Part shown: in pieces, positions 47,756 to 59,843 of the stretch
How the letters are laid out: every line of letters begins with the position of its first letter
How positions within the stretch are numbered: position 1 is the first letter of the stretch
DNA from: Lobosporangium transversale
Lineage: Eukaryota; Mortierellomycota; Mortierellomycetes; Mortierellales; Mortierellaceae
Assembly (NCBI RefSeq): GCF_002105155.1
Contig: NW_019028986.1
Coordinates: forward strand, 512,501 to 576,500
Direction: 5' to 3'
Length of the DNA stretch: 64,000 nucleotides
Notes under the pieces: generated by a model
What the model saw: the letters and a program-made list of their open reading frames with translations, nothing else
The model's database searches: none
What the model was told of the DNA's origin: nothing
Made by a program: the position numbers and the translations under genes

Positions 47756-50401
47756 CCGACATGGAAAAGAATCTTCTTCTTATTCTTCTTCTTCTTGCCG
47801 GCTCCTGACTCCTCGTCAGCGTCTGCTAGGCTATTCCAACCAGTGACCCAACCATTGGGCATTTCGTCATTGTTACTTTGATTCTTGTTCTTTTGCACTG
47901 GCATTAGTCCCAGGGAAGGCCGGCTTCCTGTAGGTGCCTGACTGGCCAAAGAAGGGAAATGTTCTGTTGAAGTCGACGTCGTAGGTCGGCCATAGCTGGC
48001 CGTAGACGGCCGAAACTGAGGGGTTGATGTGTTTGAAGCGGAGGACTGTGGGATGCCTGCCCAAGATCCGGGAGTCTGACCGCTCCGGCCGTTACTAGCC
48101 ACCGAAACTGATTGTTCAGGAGTGCTGTCGGCTGATCGTGGGACAGACCATGCTAGTGTCGGGTTCAATTGCGGCGTGGGATAAAAGACGGGTGTAGCAG
48201 ATTTTGAGCCTGAAGGAGAATTATTTCTATTCAACGATGAAGCCGCTGCTGCCGCACGATCCCAAGTGGCTGTTGATTTTGGTTTTGTATGCCCCGACCC
48301 TCCACGTGTCGTTCCAGAAGATTTGATCACAAGAACACGACGCATAGATGGCGTCGCAATGTCCGCCATCGTAGGGTTAGATGTCACAGCGGACTCTAGT
48401 GAAGGAAATTGATTCTGAACTGCTTTGAAATCATTCCAGGCTCGCATCATCTCTGATTTCTTGCTTTCTGAGTCTAAGATTTCATACAATCCTTGGATGA
48501 TCTTGCCTGTCTTTTCCAGATCAGATCCAAATAAAGATGATAATGAGGCAACATACTGATTTGCGGGAATTTGGGAATTGCGGAACTGAGTCGTTAAAGT
48601 CCTAAATTGAGACAATGTGCCTGAAGTACCCTGTAAATATTGCTGTACCCGATCCTGTAATGCCGCATGTTTGCTAGCAGATTGAACATAGCAGAAAAGA
48701 TGAGAGAGGGTCAGTCTGCGACCCTTCAACAATGCACAAAAAAAAAAAAAAAAAAAAAAAAGATTCTTACTTGAGCGTATCAGGAGCAACGCCCTTAGAT
48801 GTACTGCTGCTCGAAGCTGGCTTAGGTTGAGCTGCTGAGTTTGATGAGGAGGGGGTAGTGGTAGTCGATGCTGCCGACACAGCAGGCCAATCAGCTGCAG
48901 ATTGAGTGACAACGACAGGACTGGATGCTCTCAATGGACTATTGGTTCGCTGGATATTGGCGGCTACGCGGGCAGCCGCCGACATGGCAGGGCTCTGAGC
49001 ACGCACTGGAACAGGCTCACTCAATGAAGAACCGAAACCAGCAGGAGGACGTGTCCGAAGCATAGTTTTTGATCCTGTTGGGGATGATGAAGACTCCAAT
49101 GACATTTCTGAAAGACCTTCCTGTGCAGCAGCAGAAGCAGCTTCAGTTTCTTCCTTGAGACGCTTCTCTTGCTCCTCAGCAAGTTGTTTTTGAAGTGCGA
49201 TCTGTTGAATTTGATGAGGCGTAAGCTGAGGCTGGCGGGGTGAGTCCTCCTCTTGATCTCGGCGACCTTGCCCATCACGTTCGCTCTGACGGTTGCCGCG
49301 GCCACCGCGCCTCGAGCCCGAGCTCTCACCCGTTGGTTGATAGCCAAAACTGATATCAATCTTGCGAGCATCACGCAGCTTGTTTCGCTGACCATGAGTT
49401 GAATTAGGATGCATTTCGGCCTCATGGGCTTTCAAGTCCAAGTCCGAGTCAAATACAACAAATTTTTTCTCCAAACATTCTGGATCCATGCAAGCATAAT
49501 GTTCAGCGTAAAAATGGCGCTCCTATAATAGATTCCCAAAAAAAAAAAAAAAAAAAAAAAAAAGAGTAAAAGAGTAAAGACTATAAGTAGTTGCTCATGG
49601 TTAAGAACTGACATTGATATAGGTATTTATACACATGATCACTTACAAGATCCGGGTACTTGTTATAATATTGATGGCGAATATTTCGTCGAATACATAG
49701 GAAGCATTGCTCATGATTTTTTTTGCAGTGCTCAAATAGTTCGTCATCACCATAGAAGCTCTCTTTACAGAAACCACATTCAGGATGACCTTTGAAACCT
49801 GAAGGTTCCGACGAGTTTTGGTTTGTTTGCCCAGAGTCACCGCTCCTGAAGTGTCGCATCAGCTGGGAAGCCGTCATGAGGTTATGTTCATGCGCAAAAA
49901 CTTTTTTGTGACGAACACAAAGGTCACTGCATTACAGATATAAAAAAAAAAAAAAAAAAAATAATTATTATCAAAGTGTTAGCGCTGAAGAATCTCTCAT
50001 CAATTACAGTATGACGATGTGAAGCATCTTTTATAGCATTATTCCGCATAGCATTACCAAAGCATCAACTTGTGAACCTTCTTTACATGTGACTTGAGCT
50101 GATTCCAACCATCTGGACAGGCTACTTCGCAGGTGGGATCTGGACAATTAAACCGCAGCAACACCATGGTATCCTCGTACATTTCCTGGTCTTCAAAGTA
50201 AATGTTGAGCTTGCGGTCAAAGAATGCCATAGCTTTGAAGTCGTACTCCTCGAATGGTTTTTCTGCATCCCGGGTAAAAACCATGATGTTTTGCTCCGCC
50301 TGGAATTATGAATTCCAGCAAACAAACAAACAAACAAAAAAATAAATAAATAAATAAATAAAAAAAGTTCAGAAGCATGTTCTTGATGACTAAAAGAAAG
50401 G

Positions 50402-50437
<36 letters not shown>

Positions 50438-51018
50438 CAAATTACCTTGCAGTATGCACAATTCTTTGTTTTGTAAAGCGCACGCAAACGTAAGGAGCAA
50501 AGATGACATGTACGATGGTTACAGTCCGAAACTGCGAAAATGACGATACTTTCAGTGCAAATAAAGCAAGAGTGCTGCTCTATGTCTCCTTCTGCTGTCA
50601 CATCGGCAGCAGCATTGATATTAGCTTCGCCTGTAGCAGTGGCTGTTGCTGTAGTTTTCTTTTCTGGGTGGAGATCAATAGGGTCAGTTGCGGCAATAGT
50701 CCGCGGCGCTCGAGGATTGGGAGCTGACTCAGCCTTGTTCTCAGCTTGTTTATCCCTTTCTTTTTCCTTCTCTCTTTTGCGATGATCGTGGCGATGACTG
50801 TTGGGTCCCTTGTGATCCTTGACAGATGCATCCTTACGACCAGACGATTCGGGATGTTGGTTGCTAGAACGATTGCCTCTGCGGTTATGATTCCTCTGCG
50901 GTGCTCCTGTAGAAGCAGAGCCAGAGCCAGAACCAGACTCATTAGCAAGAGCCGCCGTCGTCGCACGAGCGGTTGAGGAGGAAGAGGGAACGACTGTAGT
51001 TGCAGGAATTGAATCCAT
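47752..51018 (-). CDS. Hel2/ZNF598-like RING E3 ubiquitin ligase
   Basis: Exons 50446-51018, 50058-50299, 49647-49926, 48771-49522 and 47752-48673 encode 922 aa. After a disordered, charged N-terminus comes a C3HC4 RING at residues 151-191 (CFICTES, CNHRTCHLC, CAYCK). Several C2H2-type zinc fingers follow (CPDPTCEVACPDGWNQLKSH; CGFCKESFYGDDELFEH; CFLCIRRN; HYACMDPECLEKKF). Then there are Ser-rich linkers, a helical block near residue 620 (LQDRVQQYLQG...), and a Lys-rich C-terminus (GKKKKNKKK). The order RING, zinc-finger cluster, C-terminal helical block is that of yeast Hel2 and human ZNF598, which ubiquitinate small-subunit proteins on collided ribosomes to trigger quality control. The stop codon directly abuts a T run in the 3' flank. 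Confidence 0.93.
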
Positions 51019-51767
51019 GGTCCGTAATAGGGCGAAAGTGTAAGCGAATGAACAGACGAAAGTGTAGGGATGACAGTACAAGCCTTGTTTTGTTTTTGTT
51101 TCTTGATCTCTATTCTTCTTTTGCTTATAAATCCAAAGATCTTCCTGATGGTAATGATCCAGAGAGTGGTGCTGTTTTTCTATGAGGAGGAAGATAAAAG
51201 AGGAAAACGAACTGAAATGAGAAGGATCCAGGGCTGGGTTGATCTGACAAGATGGGAATAACTAATAGGGCAAATATAAAAAAGATTGTATTCCATGGAG
51301 CGTATGGAGTACGAAATTTCCCACTCAGTCCCAGCTTGACACGCCGCAGCCAATTTGTTGCTGCATTAATATACTCTTTCACATAGTCTCCCTTGCCCTT
51401 GCCGCCTTGCCGCAGGCACAGTCATGAAGCACCTTGGGTTGTAGTGGATATTTAGCATTATAGAATATTTATTGTCAACATGTTTTTGGTTCTTTTTTCT
51501 GCTTAAAATAACAAGGCTTTTTTTTTTTTTTTTTTTTTTTTTTTTTCCTCCTTTCTTTCTTTCTTCGGTCGTATGGATTTGTTTTTTCTGGAAACATTGA
51601 TTGATGTATGTGTGGAATAGAGTAATCAAGGCAAAGTGCAAATGTGGGAGAAAGGAGCCTCTGCATTGTGCATAAAGGATTTGACGACGATAGAGAAAAT
51701 GGTTTGATCTGCCTTTTTTTTTTTTTTTTTTTTTTTGTTTGTTTGTTTGTTTGTTCGCGATTATGGA
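51019..51767. other. Upstream region of Hel2-like gene and 3' flank of the kinase gene
   Basis: No coding exon is seen. In particular, no KA1-like sequence is found on the minus strand that could extend the kinase. T runs lie at about 51519-51546 and 51715-51736, with a (GTTT)n stretch at 51737-51753. Confidence 0.5.
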
Positions 51768-54700
51768 TTATGGCACAGATGTGAATGACGTTTCGTATGC
51801 CTCCTTGGGCATCGGGGGCAGCGGCCGTTCCATAGACTCAGCCATCGAAATCGGACGAGCTCGCATTGACTGTGGTCGTCCAAAACCAAACGATCGTGGA
51901 GAGGTGGATGCGCGTTCTAATTTAGCAGAGTGCGTTCGTATGTGCATTGGTTCCCTTGGGTGACCATTACTGTCCACTCGCTCGCGTTCCTTATCCTTCT
52001 CACGATCACCATGATGGAAGACGAGGCTAAGTCGTCGTAAGACTCCTCCGCTCGACTCCCGCACACTTCCGAATAGCGAGCGGGCTGCGTGTGCAGCTGC
52101 TGATTGTCCGATTCCTCTGACTGAACCCTTGCTGCTCTTTACTGAGCCTTCTCGACTAGGACCTGATGTCATTCCGTTATTATTTCCATGATAGCCATTT
52201 TGGTAGCTGCCATTGCCATTGCCATTAGCATTAGCATTAGTATTAGCGCTAGTGGTCGTGTTTGCATGTCCAGTTGTGTTGGATCGTAATAAATCTCCAG
52301 TTGTTGATTTTGCTCGGGGTCGAAGACTCTTTCGGCCAAAAGAAGTAAATCCACTCAATGGTGAACGCGTAGACGTTGCAGTGCTACTTGGTCCTATAGT
52401 GTTGCTATTACCATGGCTGCTGTGATGATCATCCGAGGTTCCATCTATTCCGGCACGATGATCGGAGGTCATATGGCTCATACTCTGACGATGGGCGATC
52501 ATTGACGAAGATGGCTGCAGTTGTGATGACTGCATTGAGCTCGATTGAGAATATTGGTGTTGTGACCCACTAAACGAAGGCTCAATGCCATTGTGGAAAC
52601 CTGACGAAGCAGGTCCAGTGATACCTTGGGCGGACATTCGCTGCATAGCTTCTCTTGCCTGCTTCTCCCGCACAAGATGGTAGATAGATGTTAAAGGAGT
52701 TGTGAGGGGTATCTGGAGCTCTGCTTCACGGGCTGCGAAGCTTTGCATCTTCTTTTTGTGAGAAAGTGTACCACTGACAGAATTGTTCAGCGCATGCCAG
52801 TTCTTTGCGGCTGTTTGGTATGCCTCACTTCGAATGATTGCTAGCAATCGCTGCTCAATCTCCTGCTCTGTGCCAAATTCGAATCCAGTCATTCCTCGAA
52901 TGACATTCATATCCAATGGCTCTGTCAGGGGGCTTCGCTGAGGGCAATAGCTGGGCTGTTGATGGTCATAAGACTTGTTCATCCATGGATGGGCCAAAAC
53001 CTCCGCCATGGTAGCTCTTTGACTCGGTACTGTCACTAACATTCTTGACAGCAAATGTCTGCAGTCTGCTCAAGATAAAAAATCATCCAATGTTATGATA
53101 ATATGTGTTATAGTGAGTTAGGAAGAGGGAAAAAAAAAAAAAAATAAATAAAAAAAATAAAAAATAAAAAATAAAAAATAAAAAATACATTTATATATAA
53201 AGACGCACCATTGCTAAGCCAAGCGGGATATTCAACGAAGCCGCGCTTGATTTTGGCATGCAATGCTGGCATGGACTGATCGTCAAAAGGAACCTTGCCA
53301 CAAACGAGGACATAGAGGACGATACCAAAGCTCCACACGTCGACCTCAGGACCTGTGTATACCTTGGCGTTGAGTAGCTCTGGAGCTGCAAAATATAGGG
53401 ATCCGCAGAACGTCGACAGATGGGATCGTGGCGAGTAAAGGTTTGATAGTCCAAAGTCAATGATTTTGATATTGCCTGATTTTGAGATCAAGATGTTTTC
53501 AATCTTTAGATCGCGATGAACAATGGAGTTCCTATGGCAGTAGTCTAGGAAACATAACCGTGTAATGTGAACGTTAGAAACTGGGAGGGTGCCAAACAAA
53601 CGCAGTGTGACTTTTAAGAGCCAAAAATAATTACTAACCAAGGGCAGATGCAATCTGTCGAGCAAATTTCCGAGCATGCTTCTCTTTTAGTTTCCCATGT
53701 GAGATAATATAATCAAGCATTTGTCCTCCGTCGACGTGCTCGAGGACCATATAATAATGATGTGGTAGCACCATGACTTCATAGAGGCTGACGATGTATG
53801 GATGATGCAGAACCATCATAATGGATGCCTCTCTAATAGTTCTAGTTTCACGATTGTCCTCCTTTTCTTGTTGAGCCGGGGTCATGTTGGGATTTGGCTG
53901 AACTCGAGGGATGATCTTAATAGCCACCTGTAGATATCATCAGGAACAAGATTAAGCACGATGAGCATTTATAGCATTTATAGCATTTATAAACCATATC
54001 GGATAAAAATGAACCAAAAACACTGTTCCTTTGCGCATGTCCCGAATAAATAAAACACAGATGTAGGAAGCGCTCAAGAGAAAAAGAACGTTCAGGAAGG
54101 AATGTGAACAAGTCATGTTCCTGCCTGGAAACTACTTTGTGTTACATCGTGGCATGTGTAGTAAAAGCAAGAAGGGAGACTTCTAGTGGGGATCAGCCAT
54201 TGCATTGTCCGTACCCATTGCTCAACTGCGTACATCCTTTTTTCTCTCTTCATGCTCTCAAGCTGCCTTTTGATATCTCATCTGCACAAGTTTACCATCA
54301 TCTAAATCATGCTTGGTTAATCTCCTTTTCTTTCACCTTCCATATAACTTTCCCCAGCCCTCCCTTTTCCCTTCCCTTTTCCTCTCTCCTGTTTCCCAGA
54401 ACATATCTCAGCATTATATTCAAATAAAATAAAAAATAAAAATAAAAAATGTGGTGGACGAGGGCGTGATTATGTTGAAGGCTAGAAAGCCAAAGTACTG
54501 CTCACAACTCATTATTAACATTGGAAAGTTCGCTCTTTTTTTTTTTTTGTAATTGTTGTTTTTTTTTTTTTTTGTATTTGTGTGCTCATTCATTCATTAC
54601 CTTATCGCGGGTTCGGCTGTGAACTCCAAGTTTAACTTTTCCCATGCTTCCTGCTCCTAGCGTCTTGGACATATGATAGTTGCCCAATACACGGCGAGGC

Positions 54701-55881
54701 TTGATACGAGACGGATCTTCAGCATTGGGGTCAGTAGGACCACCTTGAGGTTGACTATCAGGATGGCTGTGGCTACTAGCAGTATCCCGGTCGCCATGAT
54801 TGATATTATTAGTGTTATTATTGTTATTGCTCTCTGAATGATGATGGCTCGTCGGTAGAGGAGCGCGGTCGTCAGTATCTCCATTTCTCTCCTTGACATA
54901 TTGGTGAGCAGTTTGAATGCCATTGGATGGCTCTGGTGTAGTCGAGGTACGAGTGGTGAAGGTGGTGGTGGTGGTGCGTGATGAAGATGGGGTATTATCT
55001 TGTGGCAAGATGAGTGCACTCTCGGGATTTGTGGGACGATATCCATTCGTGTTTGAGATCGAGACTGCTGGTTGGTCCGACTCGGAATGGCACTGCAGGT
55101 GCTGGCGCTGTTGGTGCTGTTGTTGTTGTTGTTGCTGTTGCTGTTGCTGCTGGGCATTAACATCAGTTCCACCAAAGTAAGATGGCGGTGGACCCATGAG
55201 AGTGACCCTCTTGGAAGTGGCTCTATCTCTATTGTCTGGGACAGAAGTCTGATAAGACACAAGCATCTCCTCTTTGTCAAAAACACCTGGGGCCATGGTT
55301 ATGCTCTGAGGTCGGTCAGAGCCTCTAGAACTGATGGGAGGTGGGGAGGATGGAATTGCAACTGTGGCTGTGGCGATAGAGGTCAAAGGCCGTGAGCTAG
55401 AGTCGGATTGAGGGTTGGGTGTATGGATGGTAGAGATGGGGGCAGGGAACATTGGAGAGGCAGGAGAAACCGAGGAGGAGGTGGAGGAGGAAGTGGAGGA
55501 AGTGGAGGCAAGGCGATGGGTCGAGTTGTCCGGGGTAGGCTCCAGTGCAGAGGAGACCGAGGTAATTTTGGTGGGTTGAGGGGATGCAGGGGATGCAGGA
55601 CTGGAGGATGGAGGATGGAAAGAATTAGTGTGGTCGAGATTACTATTCTGTGCGATCACAATGCCTTGGTTACCCGAGGCTACAGCAGCGGTGACTTCTG
55701 GTGGGCCTAGATGGCTGGAAGAGGTAGGAGTGGGTGGAAGGTCTTTGTCATAAAAAGGCTGGGAGTTTGTACGAGCAGGGATGGCTGTCTTGATAGCCTT
55801 TGCCGTTGTTGGAGCTGCAGGTGATTCTAAGGAAGTAGGGTTTTGAAGGGTATTGGGAGTGGTGATGGGCATGATAGCCAT
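51768..55881 (-). CDS. Kin1/MARK-like serine/threonine kinase
   Basis: Exons 54601-55881, 53639-53927, 53209-53544 and 51768-53065 give 1067 aa. The first 395 residues are Ser/Thr/Pro-rich with a poly-Gln run. The kinase domain has [12 protein letters not shown] (409-414), the ATP-binding VAIK Lys431, HRDLKIEN (Asp535), DFGLSN (Asp553), activation-loop Thr568 in [13 protein letters not shown], and [31 protein letters not shown] and [18 protein letters not shown] are hallmarks of fungal Kin1/Kin2, PAR-1/MARK relatives that act in polarity, exocytosis and septation at the cell cortex. After the kinase come a UBA-like helical part and a long Ser/Asn-rich tail ending in a Pro-rich motif ([12 protein letters not shown]). 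The membrane-binding KA1 domain expected at the C-terminus of Kin1 is not seen. Confidence 0.92.
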
Positions 55882-56013
55882 GGCTGCTACATGCAGGGGA
55901 GGTAAAAGAAGACTATGGTGATGATGCTAAACAGTCGATTGAATAGGTTATGACAAGATGGAAACGAACTTTGGAAGCAAAGCAATGAGGCTGATGTGAG
56001 AAGTGAAACAGAG

Positions 56014-56018
<5 letters not shown>

Positions 56019-56050
<32 letters not shown>
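56019..56050. repeat. (GA)n microsatellite
   Basis: A run of GA dinucleotides lies about 140 bases upstream of the Kin1-like start codon, in a position similar to the GA repeat upstream of the F-box-like gene at 13 kb. Confidence 0.95.
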
Positions 56051-56054
<4 letters not shown>

Positions 56055-56706
56055 TTAAGAATGGTTAGTCGAAAGAATGATGACGAACGACAGAATTGAT
56101 GTGTAAAGAAACGGATGAAGTAGAAGATAAGAAAGATGGAATGAGACGTCGAGGACCAGATGATACAAGACAACTAAACCAAACAAAGAAACAAAAAGAA
56201 TATGATATGCAGTTGAAGATACATGCTCGTGTCTGTCTTCAAGATTTGGATTTGGATTAAAAAAAAGCTTTTTTTCTATTTGTCTCCCATGCAACACAGA
56301 AAAAAAGAAAGAAAAGAAATGGAGCAATGCAATGCAAGTCAAAATAAATGGACGACAGAGAAAAGATAGACAAGGTTGGGTTGAAGTAGAGACTCTGGAG
56401 TATCTTTCGATACAACATCAGCAATCGCTGGCTGCTGCCATAAATAAATAATAAAAGTGAGCATTCAAAAAAAAATAAAAATAATAGAATGAATGGCAAT
56501 GGAGAGTCTTGGAAAGATCATGGCTGTGTCTCAATTTTTTGTTTTTTTTAATATCTCTTTTCGGGGAACACAATAGGCTCCATTCTACCTATTTAGCACC
56601 AGCATCAGGGTCAAGTCTCGATTTCATTCGGTTTATTTTTGTGTGGTCATCGTGTCATCTTGTCATCTCGTGCAAGCTTTTTTGTGTATGTGTTATCATC
56701 ATGCAA

Positions 56707-56738
<32 letters not shown>

Positions 56739-57768
56739 GTGCGAATCCGTCCTATTAATCAAAGCCTTCTTTACTGCTTCTTGCTCGCACTGAGCTGCAG
56801 GTCTAGGGGGGGGAGAGAGGTCGAAGAATGAACTGCAATGACACTAAAGTACAAATGATGTACAGAAAAAATAAAATAAAATGAGGGGGGCGGGGACCGG
56901 AATACGCGCAAGGGGCGGGAAAAAAAAAAAAAGCAAAGAGCATATAAATCATACAAATATGAAATGGTTGCGCAGGTCAAAGAGTATGATGTATACATAT
57001 CTCAATACGAACAAAGAAACAATTCAAAAGAGCATTGACAGATGGCAAGATAAACTGGTTTCATCAAAAGATAAAACAATAAAAAAAAACGTGGGAGGAA
57101 AAGAGAAAGAAAGAAGGAGAGGAGAGATGGGAATAACGGACAAAGAGTTGATCTGCCTTTTTGTCTTTTTCCCGAAAAAGGGAGGAAAAGGTAGATAAGG
57201 AGAGGGTTGTGAATGGATAGAGATGGATAGGAGAGAAAGATGGGATTTTTTTTTAATTGTGTAGACAATTAGACTTGCCTTTGTTATTCTGGTACGAAGA
57301 AGCTCTTGCGGTTGGCAAATGCAATATACACAACACAACGGACAAAGAGAAATGAAATCCCCCACAGGGAAATAGACACACAAAAAAAAAAAAAAAGAAG
57401 CTTAGGAGAGATCAAAGATGAAAAGAAGGACACATGTATATGACAGATGTGTGCATGTGTGGAAGAAGAAGAAGAAGAAAAGAAAAGAAAAGAAAAGAAA
57501 AGAAAAAAAAGAAAAGAAAAAAAAAAAGGAAAAGGAAAAAGGAAAAAGGAAAGCAGAAAGAGAGGAGAGAAAGGTGAATGGACAAAGGAAATGGTTGGAT
57601 TGTCAATGCTGTCAATTGAATTTAGTTCAACGAAGGAAGCAATGAATGAAGAGAATGACCGAATAAGAAGCAATTCCTTCTATTTTCATCAATGCATGAA
57701 GAGTACAGAAGAGGTAATAATTTATCGTCTCTTTCATCTTTTTCTTCTTCTTTCTCTTCTTCTTCCTC

Positions 57769-57810
57769 CATGTCCATGTCCATACCCATGCCCATGCCCA
57801 TGCCCATGCC
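57769..57810. repeat. Hexanucleotide repeat (CATGYC / CATGCC)
   Basis: About seven imperfect 6-bp units, starting as CATGTC and ending as CATGCC. Confidence 0.9.
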
Positions 57811-58233
57811 ATGTGTTTGAATGGACTAGTTCACTCAAATAAGCCATGTTTATGCCACATGGGAAAAAGAAAAAGAAAAAGAAAAAGAAAATCTATACTT
57901 TCTGGGAACTTTTTATTTTTTTTTGCATTGTTGTGTTTGAGTGGATTGGACAAAGAAACAAAGCGATGGATATGCAGGCATTGATCTGATTCCCAAAGAC
58001 AAAGATCCCCTTTTCTGCATCCATTCCGGTTTCTCAATCATTACATCGTCTTAATGTACATTATAGTTCTTGTGCTTTCATTTGTTGTGTCCCAGAAATA
58101 AGTTTTGATGTGTACATGAACTGGGCCTGTAATCCAAGAGATTACATTACACTTGACCTTGACATGGCAATTTCCACTGCAACTTGTTTTTGTTTTTTGT
58201 TTGTTCCTGTCTTGTCTTGTTCCTGTCTCATAT

Positions 58234-58430
58234 CATATCCAAATCATATCCATATCACCATATCATAGACATCTCATATCCAAATCATATCCAAATCATA
58301 TCCAAATCATATATAAATATTACAAATATATAATATATATATAATATATATATTATATATTTGTATATCTGTATTGTATATCTATACAAATTACATTTTT
58401 ATATATATACTGTATATATTATCGATAGAG
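58234..58430. repeat. Tandem CATATCCAAAT repeats followed by an A/T-only block
   Basis: Three perfect consecutive copies of the 11-mer CATATCCAAAT begin at 58275, with degenerate copies upstream from 58234. A largely A/T segment follows with short palindromes (atatataatatatatata, tgtatatctgtattgtatat). Confidence 0.85.
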
Positions 58431-58679
58431 TTTGTCTTTATTCAATTGTCATGTTCACGTACAGGCGTTGCGCAACATCAAACCTTGTTTGTACATAAAG
58501 ACGTGTGCACATGATCTCGACTGTTCTTTACATTGTTTAACACTTCAAATCCCACCTTGGAAACAAACGAAAAAACAAAGAACAAAAAACAAAAAAAAAA
58601 AAAAAAACCATTGGAAGGATTCTGCATTTTTATTCCTTTGTAAATAAACATCATAAACTAACCCTCTCTCTCTCTCTCT

Positions 58680-59248
58680 TCATGATCTCCACTGTCCCTG
58701 GAAACGGACTAAAGAGCTGTCTGGCTTGTTCTCCTTCAGTTGCTTTGCCTCGTAGTATGTATCAACATCGATCCATCCAATGTAATGGATGCCACCGAAT
58801 CCGCCAATATAATAAATCTCCTCGATTTCAAGGTGGTACCACTTAAAGTCGTGGAAGCCTCTATTGGGCAACCACCACTTGGCCTCTGGGTGCTGCTTCA
58901 AGAAGCATGCCTCAGCCTTGGCATGCTACAATTATACACATTGTCATCCAACAACAACAACAACAATAATAATAATAGTAATAATGATAAAAAGAAGTGT
59001 CAAAAGTACTTTGGTCAGTAGAAGCACAAGAAAAAACAACAAGACAAACATTACTGTCAACTTTTTTTTTTTTTTTATTTTTTTTACCTTTTTCTCCTCA
59101 AGAGGAACCAAATGTCCTAGCAAAGTAACGCGAGGATCCACCATAGGGTTACCGCGTTCATCTGGGCCTGGAAGTCTTTTTTTTTTTTTTTTTTTTTTTT
59201 TTTTGAAAAACAAAGTGTTATTTTAGCGTTAACAAACACTCCAAAGGC

Positions 59249-59279
<31 letters not shown>

Positions 59280-59471
59280 TAATAATAATAATAATAATAA
59301 TAATCAGCAACGTACTTTCTAATGGCAAGTGAGACGCGGTTTTGGCTTCTCGCGTTCTGAACATTGATTTGCAAATGCGAGAGTAACATCAATGGAGTTC
59401 CTGGCTCTTCGCAATCATCAGCATAATAGTCCACGCTTCCAAAGGGATAGCCTAATGTGATGTTACATTAC

Positions 59472-59506
<35 letters not shown>

Positions 59507-59843
59507 TCCTTTCTTTATAAGCAACAGCAATGATGAATCATTATATGAATGATTCTCTCCTTCCTCTTCTCCCTTTTCTCTGTTTGCGCGTCAAGAGCAA
59601 TAAATTTATACCTTCAAGGTCTCCATCCTTGTAGTGGTCGTTCATTATGCTCATAAACGTGCCAACGCCAGTGTTCTTGATGAGCTTGCGGGCAAGACCT
59701 GCAGCCTGTTCGTGGGTCTCGCCCATAGCTGAGGTTAAAACGCCATCATGACCACCGTGGCATGGGGCTGCAGGAAGTGCTAGAGCTGCGGTTGAGAATA
59801 ATGTGAGCGAAAGAGCCGCCGCAAGAGAACGAAAGATGAGCAT
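58680..59843 (-). CDS. Secreted CREG-like protein (FMN-binding split-barrel fold)
   Basis: Exons 59612-59843, 59316-59451, 59088-59175 and 58680-58925 encode 233 aa. Residues 1-21 (MLIFRSLAAALSLTLFSTAA with cleavage after ALA) are a clear signal peptide. The remainder matches the CREG family: ARKLIKNTGVGTFMSI, GYPFGSVDYYADDCEEPGTP, LLSHLQINVQN, VSLAI, DPRVTLLGHLVPLEE, CFLKQHPEAKWW and GGFGGIHYIGWIDVDTYY. CREG proteins have the pyridoxamine-phosphate-oxidase-like barrel but generally lack cofactor activity. Animal members are lysosomal/secreted glycoproteins affecting growth; the fungal role is not established. Length is typical. Introns contain T runs and an (AAT)n repeat. Confidence 0.9.

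Larger units (their letters stand above)
55882..58679. promoter_or_regulatory. Long upstream region of the Kin1-like gene
   Basis: No gene is supported. (GA)n at 56019-56050 and long purine tracts on the plus strand (57090-57130, 57460-57575) are C/T-rich on the kinase sense strand. The right part holds an ATGCCC-like hexamer repeat (57769-57810), an A/T-rich block with tandem 11-mers (58234-58430), and the 3' flank of the CREG-like gene with (CT)n at about 58665-58679. Confidence 0.4.
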
